The position numbers and the translations under genes were made by a program. Of a DNA stretch of 64,000 nucleotides, positions 1-8,594 are shown one piece after another (position 1 is the first letter of the stretch; every line of letters begins with the position of its first letter). The DNA lies in NCBI RefSeq assembly GCF_003112575.1, contig NZ_BEWC01000001.1, forward strand, positions 682,001 through 746,000. The letters run 5' to 3'. The notes under the pieces are model-generated. The model was given only the letters and a program-made list of their open reading frames with translations. It ran no database searches and was not told the DNA's origin. The DNA is from Streptomyces ardesiacus. Its GTDB lineage: Bacteria; Actinomycetota; Actinomycetes; Streptomycetales; Streptomycetaceae.

Positions 1-2
1 TC

Positions 3-398
3 TCCACCGTCCTCGCGCTGACCGTCGCCCGCATCCGCTGCCGCACCGACCTGGACCGGGCCGCCCCCGACGTCGCCCGCGCCACCGCGGCGTGGCAACG
101 GCTGTGGGACGAGGGCCAGGTGGCCACCCGGGGGCAGGAACTGCTGCACATGTGGGAGCGGTTGTCCGCGGCGGGTCTGCTGCAGGACCCGTCCCACCAC
201 GCCATGGCCCAGGCCGTACGGACCCGGCTCGCACACGGCGGCCGCTCCGTTCCGCCGCCGTCCGCACCCGTGGCCCTGACCGCGGGGCCCGGCCCGGCCC
301 CGGACCGGCTCGCCCCCGAGGACAAACCTCTCAAGCCCGCCCGCCGGGGCCTGCGCCGCTTCACCCGGCGGGCCGGCCGGTCACCGGAGACGTCCTGA
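3..398 (+). CDS. C-terminal part of an unrecognised protein (5' end outside window)
   Basis: The reading frame is open from the first complete codon at base 3 to the TGA at 396-398, so the true start lies upstream of the window. About 131 residues are visible. The first 75 look helical, with Trp/Leu-rich stretches such as AWQRLW and LLHMWERL. The last 50 are Pro/Ala/Arg-rich and probably disordered. I recognise no family. Strong third-position G/C bias supports coding in this frame; the overlapping frame that begins at 92 is richer in Gly/Arg/Pro and looks like a shadow. Confidence 0.6.
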   Translation, partial: STVLALTVARIRCRTDLDRAAPDVARATAAWQRLWDEGQVATRGQELLHMWERLSAAGLLQDPSHHAMAQAVRTRLAHGGRSVPPPSAPVALTAGPGPAPDRLAPEDKPLKPARRGLRRFTRRAGRSPETS

Positions 399-627
399 GG
401 AACGGGACTCCGGCCGCCGGGGCTCGAAGGCAGGCAGGAGGAGGACGGCCGCGTGGCACCAGCCGGGTCTTGACGGCGGTCACGATCATCCCGCCCGACG
501 GCTGACAGGCGCCCAGATCGCCGACGTCGTACCCGAGTTGGGCGGCCTTGGCGTTGCGGTCCTTCATGTCCGCGCCGCCCTTCGAGTAGTGGACGGCGCG
601 TGCCTCCCTCGGGATGGCGGTGCTCAT
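361..627 (-). CDS. Doubtful short ORF or gene remnant
   Basis: This is an 88-codon ATG-initiated reverse frame. The first 58 residues have a balanced composition (AVHYSKGGADMKDRNAKAAQ is typical) and read like a real small protein. The last 30 are Pro/Arg-rich and overlap the 3' end of the upstream gene by 38 bp. There is no clear ribosome site before the ATG. It may be a small conserved gene with a wrong stop, or the 5' remnant of a decayed one. Apart from this, 399-763 holds nothing I recognise. Confidence 0.3.
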   Translation of the reverse strand: MSTAIPREARAVHYSKGGADMKDRNAKAAQLGYDVGDLGACQPSGGMIVTAVKTRLVPRGRPPPACLRAPAAGVPFLRTSPVTGRPAG

Positions 628-763
628 GAGGCGCTGTGAACGCCAGAGTCCGCGCAGAATCGGGGCGGTGGCCGATCCGGCCGCACGAGCCCGGCCCGGC
701 GGGCGCTCTTACGCCCGCACGGTTCCTCCCTCACACTGGCTGCCGGCAGACGGGAGGAACAGG

Positions 764-1468
764 GTGTCAGCTCGTGGGGCGAAGCGCCGGACGTCCCGGC
801 GCAGGCACGGGGACGTCCGGCTCGTCGCGGGAGCCGTCGGAGGGGCCGCCGTTCTCGGCGTGCTCACGGCGTCGTGGACCCTGATCTGGCCCTACCTCGT
901 CGGGGCCCTGGCAGCGGGCGCGGCGACCGCCGGAGGCTGGTGGTGGCGGAAGACGGACCGGCTCCTCCGCGGCGGCGACCGCAGGTGGCGTCACGAGGAC
1001 GCGGTCCGTGCGGGCCGTCGGACCCTGGCCGAGGTCGACGTGATGGAAGCAGAGGACTTCGAGGAGTTCGTCGCCGGCCTGTGCCGGCGGGACGGATGCA
1101 CCGAAGTGCGCCGGGTCGGTCGCACGCACGACAACGGCGCGGACGTCCGGGGCAGACTTCCCGACGGACGGACCATGGTGGTCCAGTGCAAGCGCTACAA
1201 CCCGAAACGGAAGATCTCCAACAGCGAGGTCCGCAACCTCCTCGGCTCCCGCGTGCACTTCGGCGCCGACGTCGCGATTTTCGTGACCACTGCCTACTTC
1301 AGCGGCCCCGCCGAGAGCTGCGCCGTGGACAACGACGTCCTGGCCGTCCACCGCGACCACCTCGGCCTGTGGAACAACGGCGTCGCACTGTCCGCCCTCG
1401 CCGCTCTCAACGGCTCCGGCCAGGGAGACCGCCGGCACCGCGCCCGCCGGAAGAAGACGTACGGGTAG
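764..1468 (+). CDS. Membrane-anchored Mrr-type restriction endonuclease-like protein
   Basis: The protein has 234 residues. I chose GTG 764 because GGGAGG lies 6 nt upstream; the longer ATG frame from 614 has no ribosome site and an Arg/Pro-rich extension. A basic N-terminus (about 1-25) is followed by two hydrophobic segments (about 26-62) and then a Mrr_cat-like nuclease fold. Residues around 95-150 carry the PD-(D/E)xK signature of this family: an acidic EDFEEFV helix, GADV with the catalytic Asp, and VVQCKRY with the Q-x-K pair. Mrr proteins cleave methylated DNA, while the membrane-anchored form is common in Streptomyces and its substrate is not known. No methyltransferase is adjacent. 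The family call is fairly sure, the biological role is not. Confidence 0.8.
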   Translation: MSARGAKRRTSRRRHGDVRLVAGAVGGAAVLGVLTASWTLIWPYLVGALAAGAATAGGWWWRKTDRLLRGGDRRWRHEDAVRAGRRTLAEVDVMEAEDFEEFVAGLCRRDGCTEVRRVGRTHDNGADVRGRLPDGRTMVVQCKRYNPKRKISNSEVRNLLGSRVHFGADVAIFVTTAYFSGPAESCAVDNDVLAVHRDHLGLWNNGVALSALAALNGSGQGDRRHRARRKKTYG

Positions 1469-1530
1469 CCGTACGCTTTCCCTCTCGTCGGCAAGCGGGT
1501 ACGGGCCCACGGCACGAAGGAGTGACGGAC

Positions 1531-2721
1531 ATGCGGCGTATCGACGTGGCGGAACGACGGGCGCGGCTCGGCCTACGGCACCGGCTGGCGGTCGCCGCCC
1601 GCGCGAAGAACCCGGTCGAGGTGGCCGGTGACCTCGTCGCGCTGCACAGCACCGATCCGTCCTCCGTCTACCTCGCCACCTGGGCACGGACGAACGACGG
1701 CTCGGTGCGGGAGGTGGAACGCGCCCTGTACGAGGACCGCACCCTCATCCGGCTGCTCGGCATGCGCCGCACCGTCTTCGTGACCACCCTCGACGTGGCC
1801 CCGGTGATGCAGGCCGCCTGCTCGCTGGCGGTGGCCGCGCGCGAACGCCGCAAGCTCCTCGGCTTCCTGGCCGCGTCCGGGGTCGCGGACGACGAGGCGG
1901 GGGTGCGCACCTGGCTGGCCGAGACCGAGGACATCGCCGTACGCGCGCTCGCCGCACGGGGCGAGGCGACCGCCGCCGAACTCGCCGGTGACGACCCGCG
2001 CCTGAGCACGACGGTCACCCTCTCGGCCGGCAAGAGCTACGAAGGCACGCAGAAGGTCGCGAGCAGGCTGCTGCTCCTGCTCGCCGCCGAGGGCCGCGTG
2101 GTACGCGGCCGGCCGCGCGGCTCCTGGACCTCGCACCAGTACCGCTGGGCCCCCCTGACCGACTGGTCCCCCGGCGGCCTCGCCGCATGGGACACCCACG
2201 AGGCGGAGGAGGAACTGGCCCGGCGCTGGCTGCGTGCCCACGGCCCGGCCACGGCGGACGACCTGCGCTGGTGGGCGGGGTGGACGAAGACTCAGGTCAA
2301 GCGCGTCCTGACGGCACTCAAGCCGGTCGAGGTCGATCTCGACGGCACGACGGGCCTCCTCCTGCCCGACGACCTGGAGGAGACGGAGAAACCGGAGCCG
2401 TGGGCCGCGCTGCTCCCCGCGCTCGACTCCACCCCCATGGGCTGGCACGAGCGCGACTGGTTCCTCGGCGACCACGGCCCGCGCCTCTTCGACCGCGCCG
2501 GGAACATCGGCCCCTCCCTGTGGTGGGACGGCCGCATCGTCGGCGGCTGGGCCCAGGACGGCAGCGGCGAGATCGTGTGCCGCTTCCTGGAGGACGTCGG
2601 CTCCGACGCCGAGGCGGCGGTCCGCGCGGAGGCGGAGCGCCTCGCCGTCCCCCTCGGCGACGTCCGGCTGGCCGCCCGCACGCGCGGACGCACGTGGCTG
2701 GAGGAGGAACTGGCCGGCTGA
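1531..2721 (+). CDS. Winged-helix DNA-binding protein, HTH_42 (AlkZ/YcaQ-like) family
   Basis: The protein has 396 residues, with AAGGAG before ATG 1531. Length and motifs fit the HTH_42 superfamily, which includes the DNA glycosylases AlkZ and YcaQ/AlkX. The conserved start of that fold is visible as LVALHSTDPSSVYLATWAR near residue 37. AlkZ and AlkX carry catalytic Gln-based motifs at the matching position, whereas here the sequence reads His-Ser-Thr, so this is an outlying subfamily whose glycosylase activity cannot be assumed. WWAGWTKTQVKRVL (about 250-263) and the C-terminal GGWAQ region are also family-typical. It follows the Mrr-like gene by 62 bp and may be co-transcribed. A role in DNA repair is inferred from the family only. 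Confidence 0.8.
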   Translation: MRRIDVAERRARLGLRHRLAVAARAKNPVEVAGDLVALHSTDPSSVYLATWARTNDGSVREVERALYEDRTLIRLLGMRRTVFVTTLDVAPVMQAACSLAVAARERRKLLGFLAASGVADDEAGVRTWLAETEDIAVRALAARGEATAAELAGDDPRLSTTVTLSAGKSYEGTQKVASRLLLLLAAEGRVVRGRPRGSWTSHQYRWAPLTDWSPGGLAAWDTHEAEEELARRWLRAHGPATADDLRWWAGWTKTQVKRVLTALKPVEVDLDGTTGLLLPDDLEETEKPEPWAALLPALDSTPMGWHERDWFLGDHGPRLFDRAGNIGPSLWWDGRIVGGWAQDGSGEIVCRFLEDVGSDAEAAVRAEAERLAVPLGDVRLAARTRGRTWLEEELAG

Positions 2722-2779
2722 GGACCCGGCGCGGCACGCGTGCGCACCTCATGCGGTACCGGGGCGGCCCGCGCCCGCC

Positions 2780-4603
2780 TCAGCCCCGGGTGGGGAGGGT
2801 GATGCCGTAGACCCGCATCTTGCGGTAGATCGTCGTGCGGGAGATGCCGAGCCGCTGGGCCGCCAGCAGTTTGTTGCCGTCCGCCTCCAGCAGCGCCTGA
2901 ACCAGGGTGTCGCGCTCGGACGCCTCCCAGACACTCAGGGACCGGCCGCCCGCGCTGTGCAGGGCCGGCGGCAGGTCGCCGGCCTCGATGCGGTGCGTAC
3001 GGCGGGCCGCGGCGGCCTTGCTCAGGACGAGACTCAGTTCGCGGACGTTGCCGGGCCAGTCGTACCGGCGCAGCGGCGGCAGCACCTCCGGTGCGCATTC
3101 CACGCCGCCGCCGATGCGCTGCAGCAGGCAGTCGACCAGCGCCGGGAGGTCGGTGAGGCGGTGCCGCAGGGCCGGCACCGCCGCGGCTTCGAGGAAGCAG
3201 TGCCTGAGCGACTCCGGCAGGCCCGGTGCGCGCCGCAGGGTGCCGACCACCCAGGTGCCCCGGGCCACCGCCGTGTCCAGTGCTTCGGCGACGGCGGCTT
3301 CGTCCTCGGGGGTCACCTCGTCCACGTTGCGCAGGATCAGGGCGCGGCCCGGTCCTGCGGGCGCCGCCCGCAGGGCGGCTGCCGGGTCGTGCCCGGCGTG
3401 CGGGGCGCCGGGAGCGGCGGCGTCCACGACGACGGGCGCCCAGGACGCCCCCGTCAGCGCGTGCGCGGCACGGACCAGGGTGGCCTTGCCGGTGCCGGTC
3501 TCGCCGTGGAGGAGGAGCGCGGTGCGGTCCCGTGCGCAGCGCGTGACCGTGCGGGAGACCGAGTTCCAGGCCGGGTCCGTCCCGGCCAGGCCCGGCAGCG
3601 GCCAGGGCCCGGCCGCGCCGTCCTGCGCGCGGGATCCATGGCGGATTTTGGTGCGGGAGCCCGCACCGGGGCCCGGGGCGTCGGCGGGGCGGTCCGTGAA
3701 GGCCAGCTCCAGCAGGTACCCGGCGGCGCCCGCGGAACTGTCGACCTGCCGGCAGCGCATCATGACGCTCTCCCCACCGGTCAGCCGCACCTCCCTGCGG
3801 GTGCGGGGGGCGTGCCCGAACTCGGCGGCGGCCTCGTGCAGCAGCCGGTGGTCGTCGCCGGTGAGCCTCGCCGAGGCGGCGGTGTTGGCGAGCACGAGGT
3901 CCTGGCCGAGACAGAGCACCGGCCGGTCACCGTAGTGGGTGACCTGCTGGAACGCCTCCAGCAGGGCGCGCTGGTGGGCGCTGCTGAACTCGTACATCAC
4001 CCGTTCGATGTCGTCGACGGCCTCCTGCACGAGGGCGGCCATGAGAGAGCGCGCCGGACCGTTCCAGCAGGTCAGGTTCATGGCTCCCTCGACCCGCCCG
4101 GTGACCGTGTTGCGGATCGGGGCGGCCGCGCAGGAGACGCTCTGCAGGCGTTCGTTGAAGTGCTCGGTGCCCAGGACCACGTTGGGCCGGCGTTCCTCCA
4201 GCGCGACCCCGATGCCGTTCGTGCCGACGAACTGTTCGGCGTAGTTGAAGCCGGGCGCCAGGTGGACCCGGTCCAGGTGCGCCGAAAGCCGCTTCTCCCC
4301 GACGCGGCGGTCGCGCACCCAGCCGTTGCGGTCCGTCACGATCACACTGGCGTCCGAACCCGTCAGCGCCTGTTCCAGCCGGTCCAGGACCGGTGTGGCG
4401 GCGCGTACCAGACGGCTCTCCCGGTCGTAGTCCGGCTGGTAGGGGACGACCACCTCGTCCGTGCCGATCCCCAGGTACTTGGAACGCTGCCAGGAGTTGA
4501 GGATGCCCTCGGGCACGACCGCCGCAGGCAGTTCCGCGTTCTGAAGGAACCTCAGGCGTGCTCGCGCGATGGTTCGGTCGCGCGCTGTGCTGTCACTGAG
4601 CAT
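2780..4603 (-). CDS. GAF-AAA-Fis transcriptional activator (AcoR/MimR-like, sigma-54-independent type)
   Basis: The protein has 607 residues. ATG 4603 is preceded by GGAGGGG 5 nt away. A GAF-type sensor region (about 60-220, with the NGIGVALEERRPNVVLGTEH pattern) is followed by an AAA region with Walker A GETGTGKA near 368 and by a C-terminal Fis-type HTH (LAAQRLGISRTTIYRKM, about 580-600). The sigma-54-contacting GAFTGA loop is missing and the Walker B region is altered (LILRNVDEV), as expected in actinobacteria that lack sigma-54. It is divergent from the SDR-ADH operon and most probably activates it in response to a small ketone/alcohol-type effector. AcoR (acetoin) and MimR (propane/phenol monooxygenase) are the closest named relatives that I can recall. 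Confidence 0.85.
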   Translation of the reverse strand: MLSDSTARDRTIARARLRFLQNAELPAAVVPEGILNSWQRSKYLGIGTDEVVVPYQPDYDRESRLVRAATPVLDRLEQALTGSDASVIVTDRNGWVRDRRVGEKRLSAHLDRVHLAPGFNYAEQFVGTNGIGVALEERRPNVVLGTEHFNERLQSVSCAAAPIRNTVTGRVEGAMNLTCWNGPARSLMAALVQEAVDDIERVMYEFSSAHQRALLEAFQQVTHYGDRPVLCLGQDLVLANTAASARLTGDDHRLLHEAAAEFGHAPRTRREVRLTGGESVMMRCRQVDSSAGAAGYLLELAFTDRPADAPGPGAGSRTKIRHGSRAQDGAAGPWPLPGLAGTDPAWNSVSRTVTRCARDRTALLLHGETGTGKATLVRAAHALTGASWAPVVVDAAAPGAPHAGHDPAAALRAAPAGPGRALILRNVDEVTPEDEAAVAEALDTAVARGTWVVGTLRRAPGLPESLRHCFLEAAAVPALRHRLTDLPALVDCLLQRIGGGVECAPEVLPPLRRYDWPGNVRELSLVLSKAAAARRTHRIEAGDLPPALHSAGGRSLSVWEASERDTLVQALLEADGNKLLAAQRLGISRTTIYRKMRVYGITLPTRG

Positions 4604-4632
4604 GGCGCCCCTCCGATGAGCGTGTTTCCGCC

Positions 4633-4660
4633 ATATTACGAACGCGTTTGCACCTGTCAA
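4633..4660 (-). promoter_or_regulatory. Probable housekeeping-sigma promoter of the AcoR/MimR-like regulator
   Basis: On the reverse strand a perfect TTGACA (4660-4655) is separated by 16 bp from TAATAT (4638-4633). This is close to the HrdB/sigma-70 consensus and rare in such G+C-rich DNA. Transcription would start near 4626, giving a leader of about 20-25 nt that contains the GGAGGGG ribosome site. Confidence 0.75.
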
Positions 4661-4722
4661 CGGGTGGTTCGGTACGGCTTTTCCCCGCGTTCGCCGTGCC
4701 CTGACCGGGGGTGGGCCGGGTG

Positions 4723-4738
4723 TGTTCCACATTGAAAA
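4723..4738. promoter_or_regulatory. Possible operator dyad upstream of the SDR operon
   Basis: TTCCA-CA-TTGAA is an imperfect inverted repeat in an A/T-rich patch (followed by AAAAAG) about 95 bp before the SDR start. Its place between the divergent regulator and operon suits an activator site. It is short and imperfect, so this is only a candidate. Confidence 0.25.
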
Positions 4739-4829
4739 AGTCGACGGCGCTCCCCGCCCGCACGCTGTTGGGCAGCACCGCACGAGAGCGCGGAGGCTCA
4801 CCGCCGAGCAGTCGAACCCTGGAGGACCC

Positions 4830-5627
4830 ATGACGTCCGTCGACAACGCCACCCCCCGTATCGCCGTCGTCACCGGCGCGGCCCGGGGCATCGGCCGCGG
4901 CATCGCGGAACGGCTGGCCGAGGACGGTCTCGACGTGGTCGTCGCCGACCTCCCCGGCATGACCGAGGAGTTGAGCGCGGTGGCGGCCGGCATCGAGAAG
5001 ACGGGCCGCCGGGCCCTCGCCGTGCACGCCGACGTGAGCAGCAAGGAACAGACCGACGCTCTCGTCGCGGCGGCGGCGGACCGCTTCGGCCGGGTCGACG
5101 TCTACGTGGCCAACGCCGGTATCGCCCGGGTGACCCCGCTGCTGGAGACCGACCTCGACGAGTTCGAGCAGGTCATGGCCGTGAATCTGCGCGGTGTCTT
5201 CCTCTCCTACCAGGCCGCCGCGCGACAGATGATCGCCCAGGGCGGGGGCGGCAAGATCATCGGCGCCGCCTCGATCGTCGCGCACCGCCCCTTCGCGCTG
5301 CTCGGCGCCTACTCGGCGTCGAAGTGGGGCGTACGCGGGCTGACCCAGGCCGCGGCGATGGAGTGGGCGCGCCACGGCATCACCGTCAACGCGTACTGCC
5401 CGGGCATCGTCGGCACCGACATGTGGGACCTGATCGACGAACGGCTGGCCGAGGAGGCGGGCATCCAGAAGGGCCAGGCCATCAAGAAGCACGCGGAGTC
5501 GATCGCCCTCGGCCGGGTCGAGGAACCCGCCGACGTCGCGGCCTTCGTCTCCTACCTGGCCTCACGGGACTCGGACTACATGACCGGCCAGTCGGTGATG
5601 ATCGACGGCGGCATCCAGTTCGCCTGA
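4830..5627 (+). CDS. SDR oxidoreductase, acetoin/diacetyl reductase-like
   Basis: The protein has 265 residues; ATG 4830 follows GGAGGA 3 nt away. Classical SDR motifs are present: TGAARGIGRG cofactor loop (about 15-24), NAG, and catalytic Ser with YSASK. The C-terminal half (NAYCPGIVGTDMWDLID, then SYLASRDSDYMTGQS and IDGGIQF) strongly resembles BudC-type meso-2,3-butanediol dehydrogenase/acetoin reductases. The reaction would be NAD(H)-dependent interconversion of a vicinal hydroxyketone and diol. It is the first gene of the operon divergent from the regulator, whose AcoR likeness agrees with a ketone/alcohol substrate. The exact substrate is not shown by sequence. Confidence 0.85.
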   Translation: MTSVDNATPRIAVVTGAARGIGRGIAERLAEDGLDVVVADLPGMTEELSAVAAGIEKTGRRALAVHADVSSKEQTDALVAAAADRFGRVDVYVANAGIARVTPLLETDLDEFEQVMAVNLRGVFLSYQAAARQMIAQGGGGKIIGAASIVAHRPFALLGAYSASKWGVRGLTQAAAMEWARHGITVNAYCPGIVGTDMWDLIDERLAEEAGIQKGQAIKKHAESIALGRVEEPADVAAFVSYLASRDSDYMTGQSVMIDGGIQFA

Positions 5628-5707
5628 CCCGCGCCGTCGAGCCCTCCCGACCCGCGCCGTCGCGCACCCGCGCGGCCCACCATCCACCGCGAACCAAGGA
5701 GCAACCG

Positions 5708-6709
5708 ATGTATTCCAAGGACGGCGAGAACTACTTCGTCGTGGACGCGCACGTCGCCCTCTGGGACGCGCGCCGCGAGAACCAGCGCAACATACACGGC
5801 AAGCAGTTCATCGACTGTTTCTACGACTACCACCGCAACCTGAGCCCGGCGTCGGAGCTCTGGCCGTACGAGGACTTCCTGTACCAGGGCGGCGAGCGGC
5901 TGATGAAGGACCTGTTCACCGACGGGTACGTGGACCACGCGATCTTCCAGCCGGCGCATCTCGGGGCGTTCTACCACACCGGCTTCGGGCAGACGGAGGA
6001 GGCCTTCGCGCTCACGCGGAAGCACCCCGGCAGGCTCACCTACAACCACTGCTTCGACCCGCGCTTCGAGGAGGCGGGCCTCAGGCAACTGCGCGAGGAC
6101 GCCGCCCGCTTCGGCCTGAAGGGCGTCAAGCTCTACACCGCCGAGTGGAAGGGCGACTCCCGCGGCTACAAGCTCAGCGACCCGTGGACCTACCGCTACC
6201 TGGAAGCCTGCCGGGAGCTGGGCATCAAGAACATCCACGTCCACAAGGGCCCCACCATCCGGCCGCTGGACCGGGACGCCTTCGACGTGGCCGACGTCGA
6301 CGCGGCAGCCACCGACTTCCCCGACCTCAACTTCGTGGTCGAGCACTGCGGTCTGCCCCGCCTCGAGGACTTCTGCTGGATCGCCACCCAGGAGCCCAAC
6401 GTCCACGCGGGACTCGCCGTCGCGATCCCGTTCATCCACACCCGGCCCCGCTACTTCGCGCAGATCATCGGCGAGCTGCTGTACTGGCTGGACGAGGACC
6501 GCATCCAGTTCTCCAGCGACTACGCGCTGTGGACGCCCAAGTGGATCGTCGAGCGGTTCGTCGACTTCCGGATCCCCGACGACATGACGGGCGAGTACCC
6601 GCAGCTCACCGTCGCCCAGAAGAAGAAGATCCTCGGGCTGAACGCGGCCGCCATGTACGACATCGAGGTCCCGGCCGGGCTGGGTCTCGCCGAGCCGGCG
6701 GTGGTCTGA
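5708..6709 (+). CDS. Amidohydrolase-2 (TIM-barrel) family protein of prm/mim-type operons
   Basis: The protein has 333 residues; AAGGAG precedes ATG 5708. It is a TIM-barrel amidohydrolase. The first metal motif is reduced to DAHVALWD (usually HxH), while NIHVHKGP, VVEHCG and SSDYALW supply further His/Asp ligands. This protein type is known as the conserved hypothetical gene placed between monooxygenase subunits and alcohol dehydrogenase in Rhodococcus/Mycobacterium propane-monooxygenase clusters, where it is thought to help monooxygenase function or metabolism. Here no monooxygenase is present. Its stop is 1 bp from the next start, so the genes are coupled. The fold is sure, the function is not. 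Confidence 0.8.
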   Translation: MYSKDGENYFVVDAHVALWDARRENQRNIHGKQFIDCFYDYHRNLSPASELWPYEDFLYQGGERLMKDLFTDGYVDHAIFQPAHLGAFYHTGFGQTEEAFALTRKHPGRLTYNHCFDPRFEEAGLRQLREDAARFGLKGVKLYTAEWKGDSRGYKLSDPWTYRYLEACRELGIKNIHVHKGPTIRPLDRDAFDVADVDAAATDFPDLNFVVEHCGLPRLEDFCWIATQEPNVHAGLAVAIPFIHTRPRYFAQIIGELLYWLDEDRIQFSSDYALWTPKWIVERFVDFRIPDDMTGEYPQLTVAQKKKILGLNAAAMYDIEVPAGLGLAEPAVV

Positions 6710-6710
6710 C

Positions 6711-7520
6711 ATGTCGGCCGCGCGACTCGAGGCGGCGGCGCGCGCCGCGCTCGACACGGTGTACGACCCCGAGCTGGACGAGCCCATCACCGACCTCGGC
6801 TTCGTACGCTCGCTGACCGCCGAGGACGGCCGCGTCACCGTGCACCTGCGGCTGCCGACCTCGTTCTGCTCACCGAACTTCGCCTACCTCATGGCCTCCG
6901 ACGCCAAGGACGCGCTCAACGCCCTGCCGGGTGCCCGGGAGGTCACGGTCCTGCTCGACGACCACCACGACTCCGCTCTCATCAACCGGGGGCTGGCCGC
7001 CGACGCCGGGTACCGCGGCACCTTCGGCCCCGAGGCGGAGCAGGACCTGGAGGAACTGCGGGGCGTCTTCCGGCGCAAGGCGCACACCGCCGCGATGGAA
7101 CGGGCGCTCACCGCGCTGCTGCGCGCCCGGCCCGCCCTGGCCGAGGAACAGCTGGGCGAGGTCGTCCTCGGCGACCTGCCGGACACCTCCGCCACCCGGG
7201 CACTGCTGCGCCGCCGTGCCGCCCTCGGGCTCGGTACCGCCCCAGCCGACCCGGTGCTCGTGGACGACGACGGCCGGCCCCACCCGCCGGGGGAGATCCC
7301 GCTGCGGCTGCGGTTCGCCCGCTCCGTGCGCATCTCCATCGACGGCAACGCCCACTTCTGCCGGGGCCTGCTGCGCACCCGGTACCCGCAGTCCGCGGCC
7401 GACCAGTCCGCGCGCCCGGAGGAGTTCCCCCCGGGCGGGAAACCCGTAGCGGCCGGCGAACCCGTACCGGCGGGCGAGCTGTTCCGGCTCTCCGCTCCAG
7501 CGAAGGAGAACGTCTCGTGA
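6711..7520 (+). CDS. DUF59/MIP18-type metal-sulfur cluster assembly protein with C-terminal extension
   Basis: The protein has 269 residues. Its N-terminal 90 residues are a DUF59 (iron-sulfur carrier/assembly) domain with the hallmark VYDPELDEPITDLGFV and a Cys in FCSPNFA. Simple DUF59 proteins are about 100 residues, so the remaining 170 form an additional helical domain of unknown role. It lies 1 bp after the amidohydrolase stop, and its TGA overlaps the GTG of the dehydrogenase (GTGA), so translation is coupled. In propane/binuclear-iron monooxygenase operons a protein of this kind occupies the same place and is presumed to aid metallocentre maturation. Confidence 0.8.
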   Translation: MSAARLEAAARAALDTVYDPELDEPITDLGFVRSLTAEDGRVTVHLRLPTSFCSPNFAYLMASDAKDALNALPGAREVTVLLDDHHDSALINRGLAADAGYRGTFGPEAEQDLEELRGVFRRKAHTAAMERALTALLRARPALAEEQLGEVVLGDLPDTSATRALLRRRAALGLGTAPADPVLVDDDGRPHPPGEIPLRLRFARSVRISIDGNAHFCRGLLRTRYPQSAADQSARPEEFPPGGKPVAAGEPVPAGELFRLSAPAKENVS

Positions 7521-8542
7521 AAGCAGTCCAGGTGGTGGGCTACGGCAAGAACCTCGAACTGGCCGAGGTCCCGGCCCCCGAGGTCACCGGCCCGTACGAC
7601 GTGATCGTCAGGATCGGCGGCGCCGGGGTGTGCCGTACCGACCTCCACATCCTGGAGGGACAGTGGGCCGAGAAGTCGGGGGTGGAGCTGCCCTACACGA
7701 TCGGCCACGAGAACGCCGGGTGGGTCCACGCGGTCGGCAGCGCCGTCACCAACGTGTCCGAGGGCGACAAGGTCATCGTGCACCCGCTGATCACCTGCGG
7801 GCTGTGCCGGGCCTGCCGGGCCGGTGACGACGTGCACTGCGCGAACAACCAGTTCCCGGGCATCGACACCGCGGGCGGGTACGCCGAGTACCTGAAGACC
7901 TCCGCGCGCAGTGTCGTACGACTCGACGACTCCCTCGAACCGGCGGACGTCGCCGCTCTCGCCGACGCGGGCCTCACGGCCTACCACGCGGCGGCCAAGG
8001 CGGCCCGGAGACTCCGGCCGGGCGACCGCTGCGTCGTGATCGGAGCGGGCGGTCTCGGGCACATCGGCATCCAGGTGCTGGGGGCCCTCACCGCCGCCGA
8101 GATCGTCGTCGTCGACCGCAACCCCGACGCGGTCGACCTGGCCGTCTCCGTCGGGGCCGACCACGGTGTCCTCGCCGACGGCGGCCAGGTGGACCGGGTG
8201 CGCGAACTGACCGGCGGGCACGGGGCGGAGGCGGTGATCGACTTCGTCGGTGAGGGCGGCTCCACCCGGGACGGCGTCGGCATGCTGCGCCAGGCCGGCG
8301 ACTACCACGTGGTCGGCTACGGCGAGAACATCGACGTCCCGACCATCGACATCATCTCCGCGGAGATCAACTTCATCGGCAACCTCGTCGGTTCCTACAA
8401 CGACCTGTGCGAGCTGATGGTCCTCGCGGCGCGGGGCCGCGTGCGCCTGCACACCGCCCAGTACTCTCTCGACCGTTTCCAGGAAGCCCTGGACGACCTG
8501 GACAGCGGCCGCATCCGGGGCCGCGCGATCCTTGTCCCGTGA
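7517..8542 (+). CDS. Zinc-dependent NAD(P) alcohol dehydrogenase
   Basis: The protein has 341 residues; GTG 7517 has AAGGAG 9 nt upstream and overlaps the preceding stop. This is a medium-chain dehydrogenase. Catalytic zinc ligands are in GVCRTDLH (Cys) and GHENAG (His-Glu). A structural-zinc Cys cluster CGLCRACRAGDDVHC is present, and GAGGLGHIG (about 176-184) is the Rossmann loop, followed by an acidic residue in VVVDRN that favours NAD+. It probably oxidises an alcohol made or imported in the pathway, and corresponds to the adh gene of propane-monooxygenase operons. Confidence 0.88.
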   Translation: MKAVQVVGYGKNLELAEVPAPEVTGPYDVIVRIGGAGVCRTDLHILEGQWAEKSGVELPYTIGHENAGWVHAVGSAVTNVSEGDKVIVHPLITCGLCRACRAGDDVHCANNQFPGIDTAGGYAEYLKTSARSVVRLDDSLEPADVAALADAGLTAYHAAAKAARRLRPGDRCVVIGAGGLGHIGIQVLGALTAAEIVVVDRNPDAVDLAVSVGADHGVLADGGQVDRVRELTGGHGAEAVIDFVGEGGSTRDGVGMLRQAGDYHVVGYGENIDVPTIDIISAEINFIGNLVGSYNDLCELMVLAARGRVRLHTAQYSLDRFQEALDDLDSGRIRGRAILVP

Positions 8543-8594
8543 CCCGGCCCCGGGTGACCGAGCCCCGAGCACAGACAACGAAGGAAGCAAGCCC

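Noticed and set aside
614..763. Upstream ATG extension of the Mrr-like gene
   Set aside because: No ribosome site and an Arg/Pro-rich extension; GTG 764 has GGGAGG at the right distance and gives a normal membrane N-terminus.
2722..2779. GCACGCGTGC palindrome as a terminator
   Set aside because: A perfect 10-bp palindrome without a loop is too short to form a convincing hairpin between the convergent genes.
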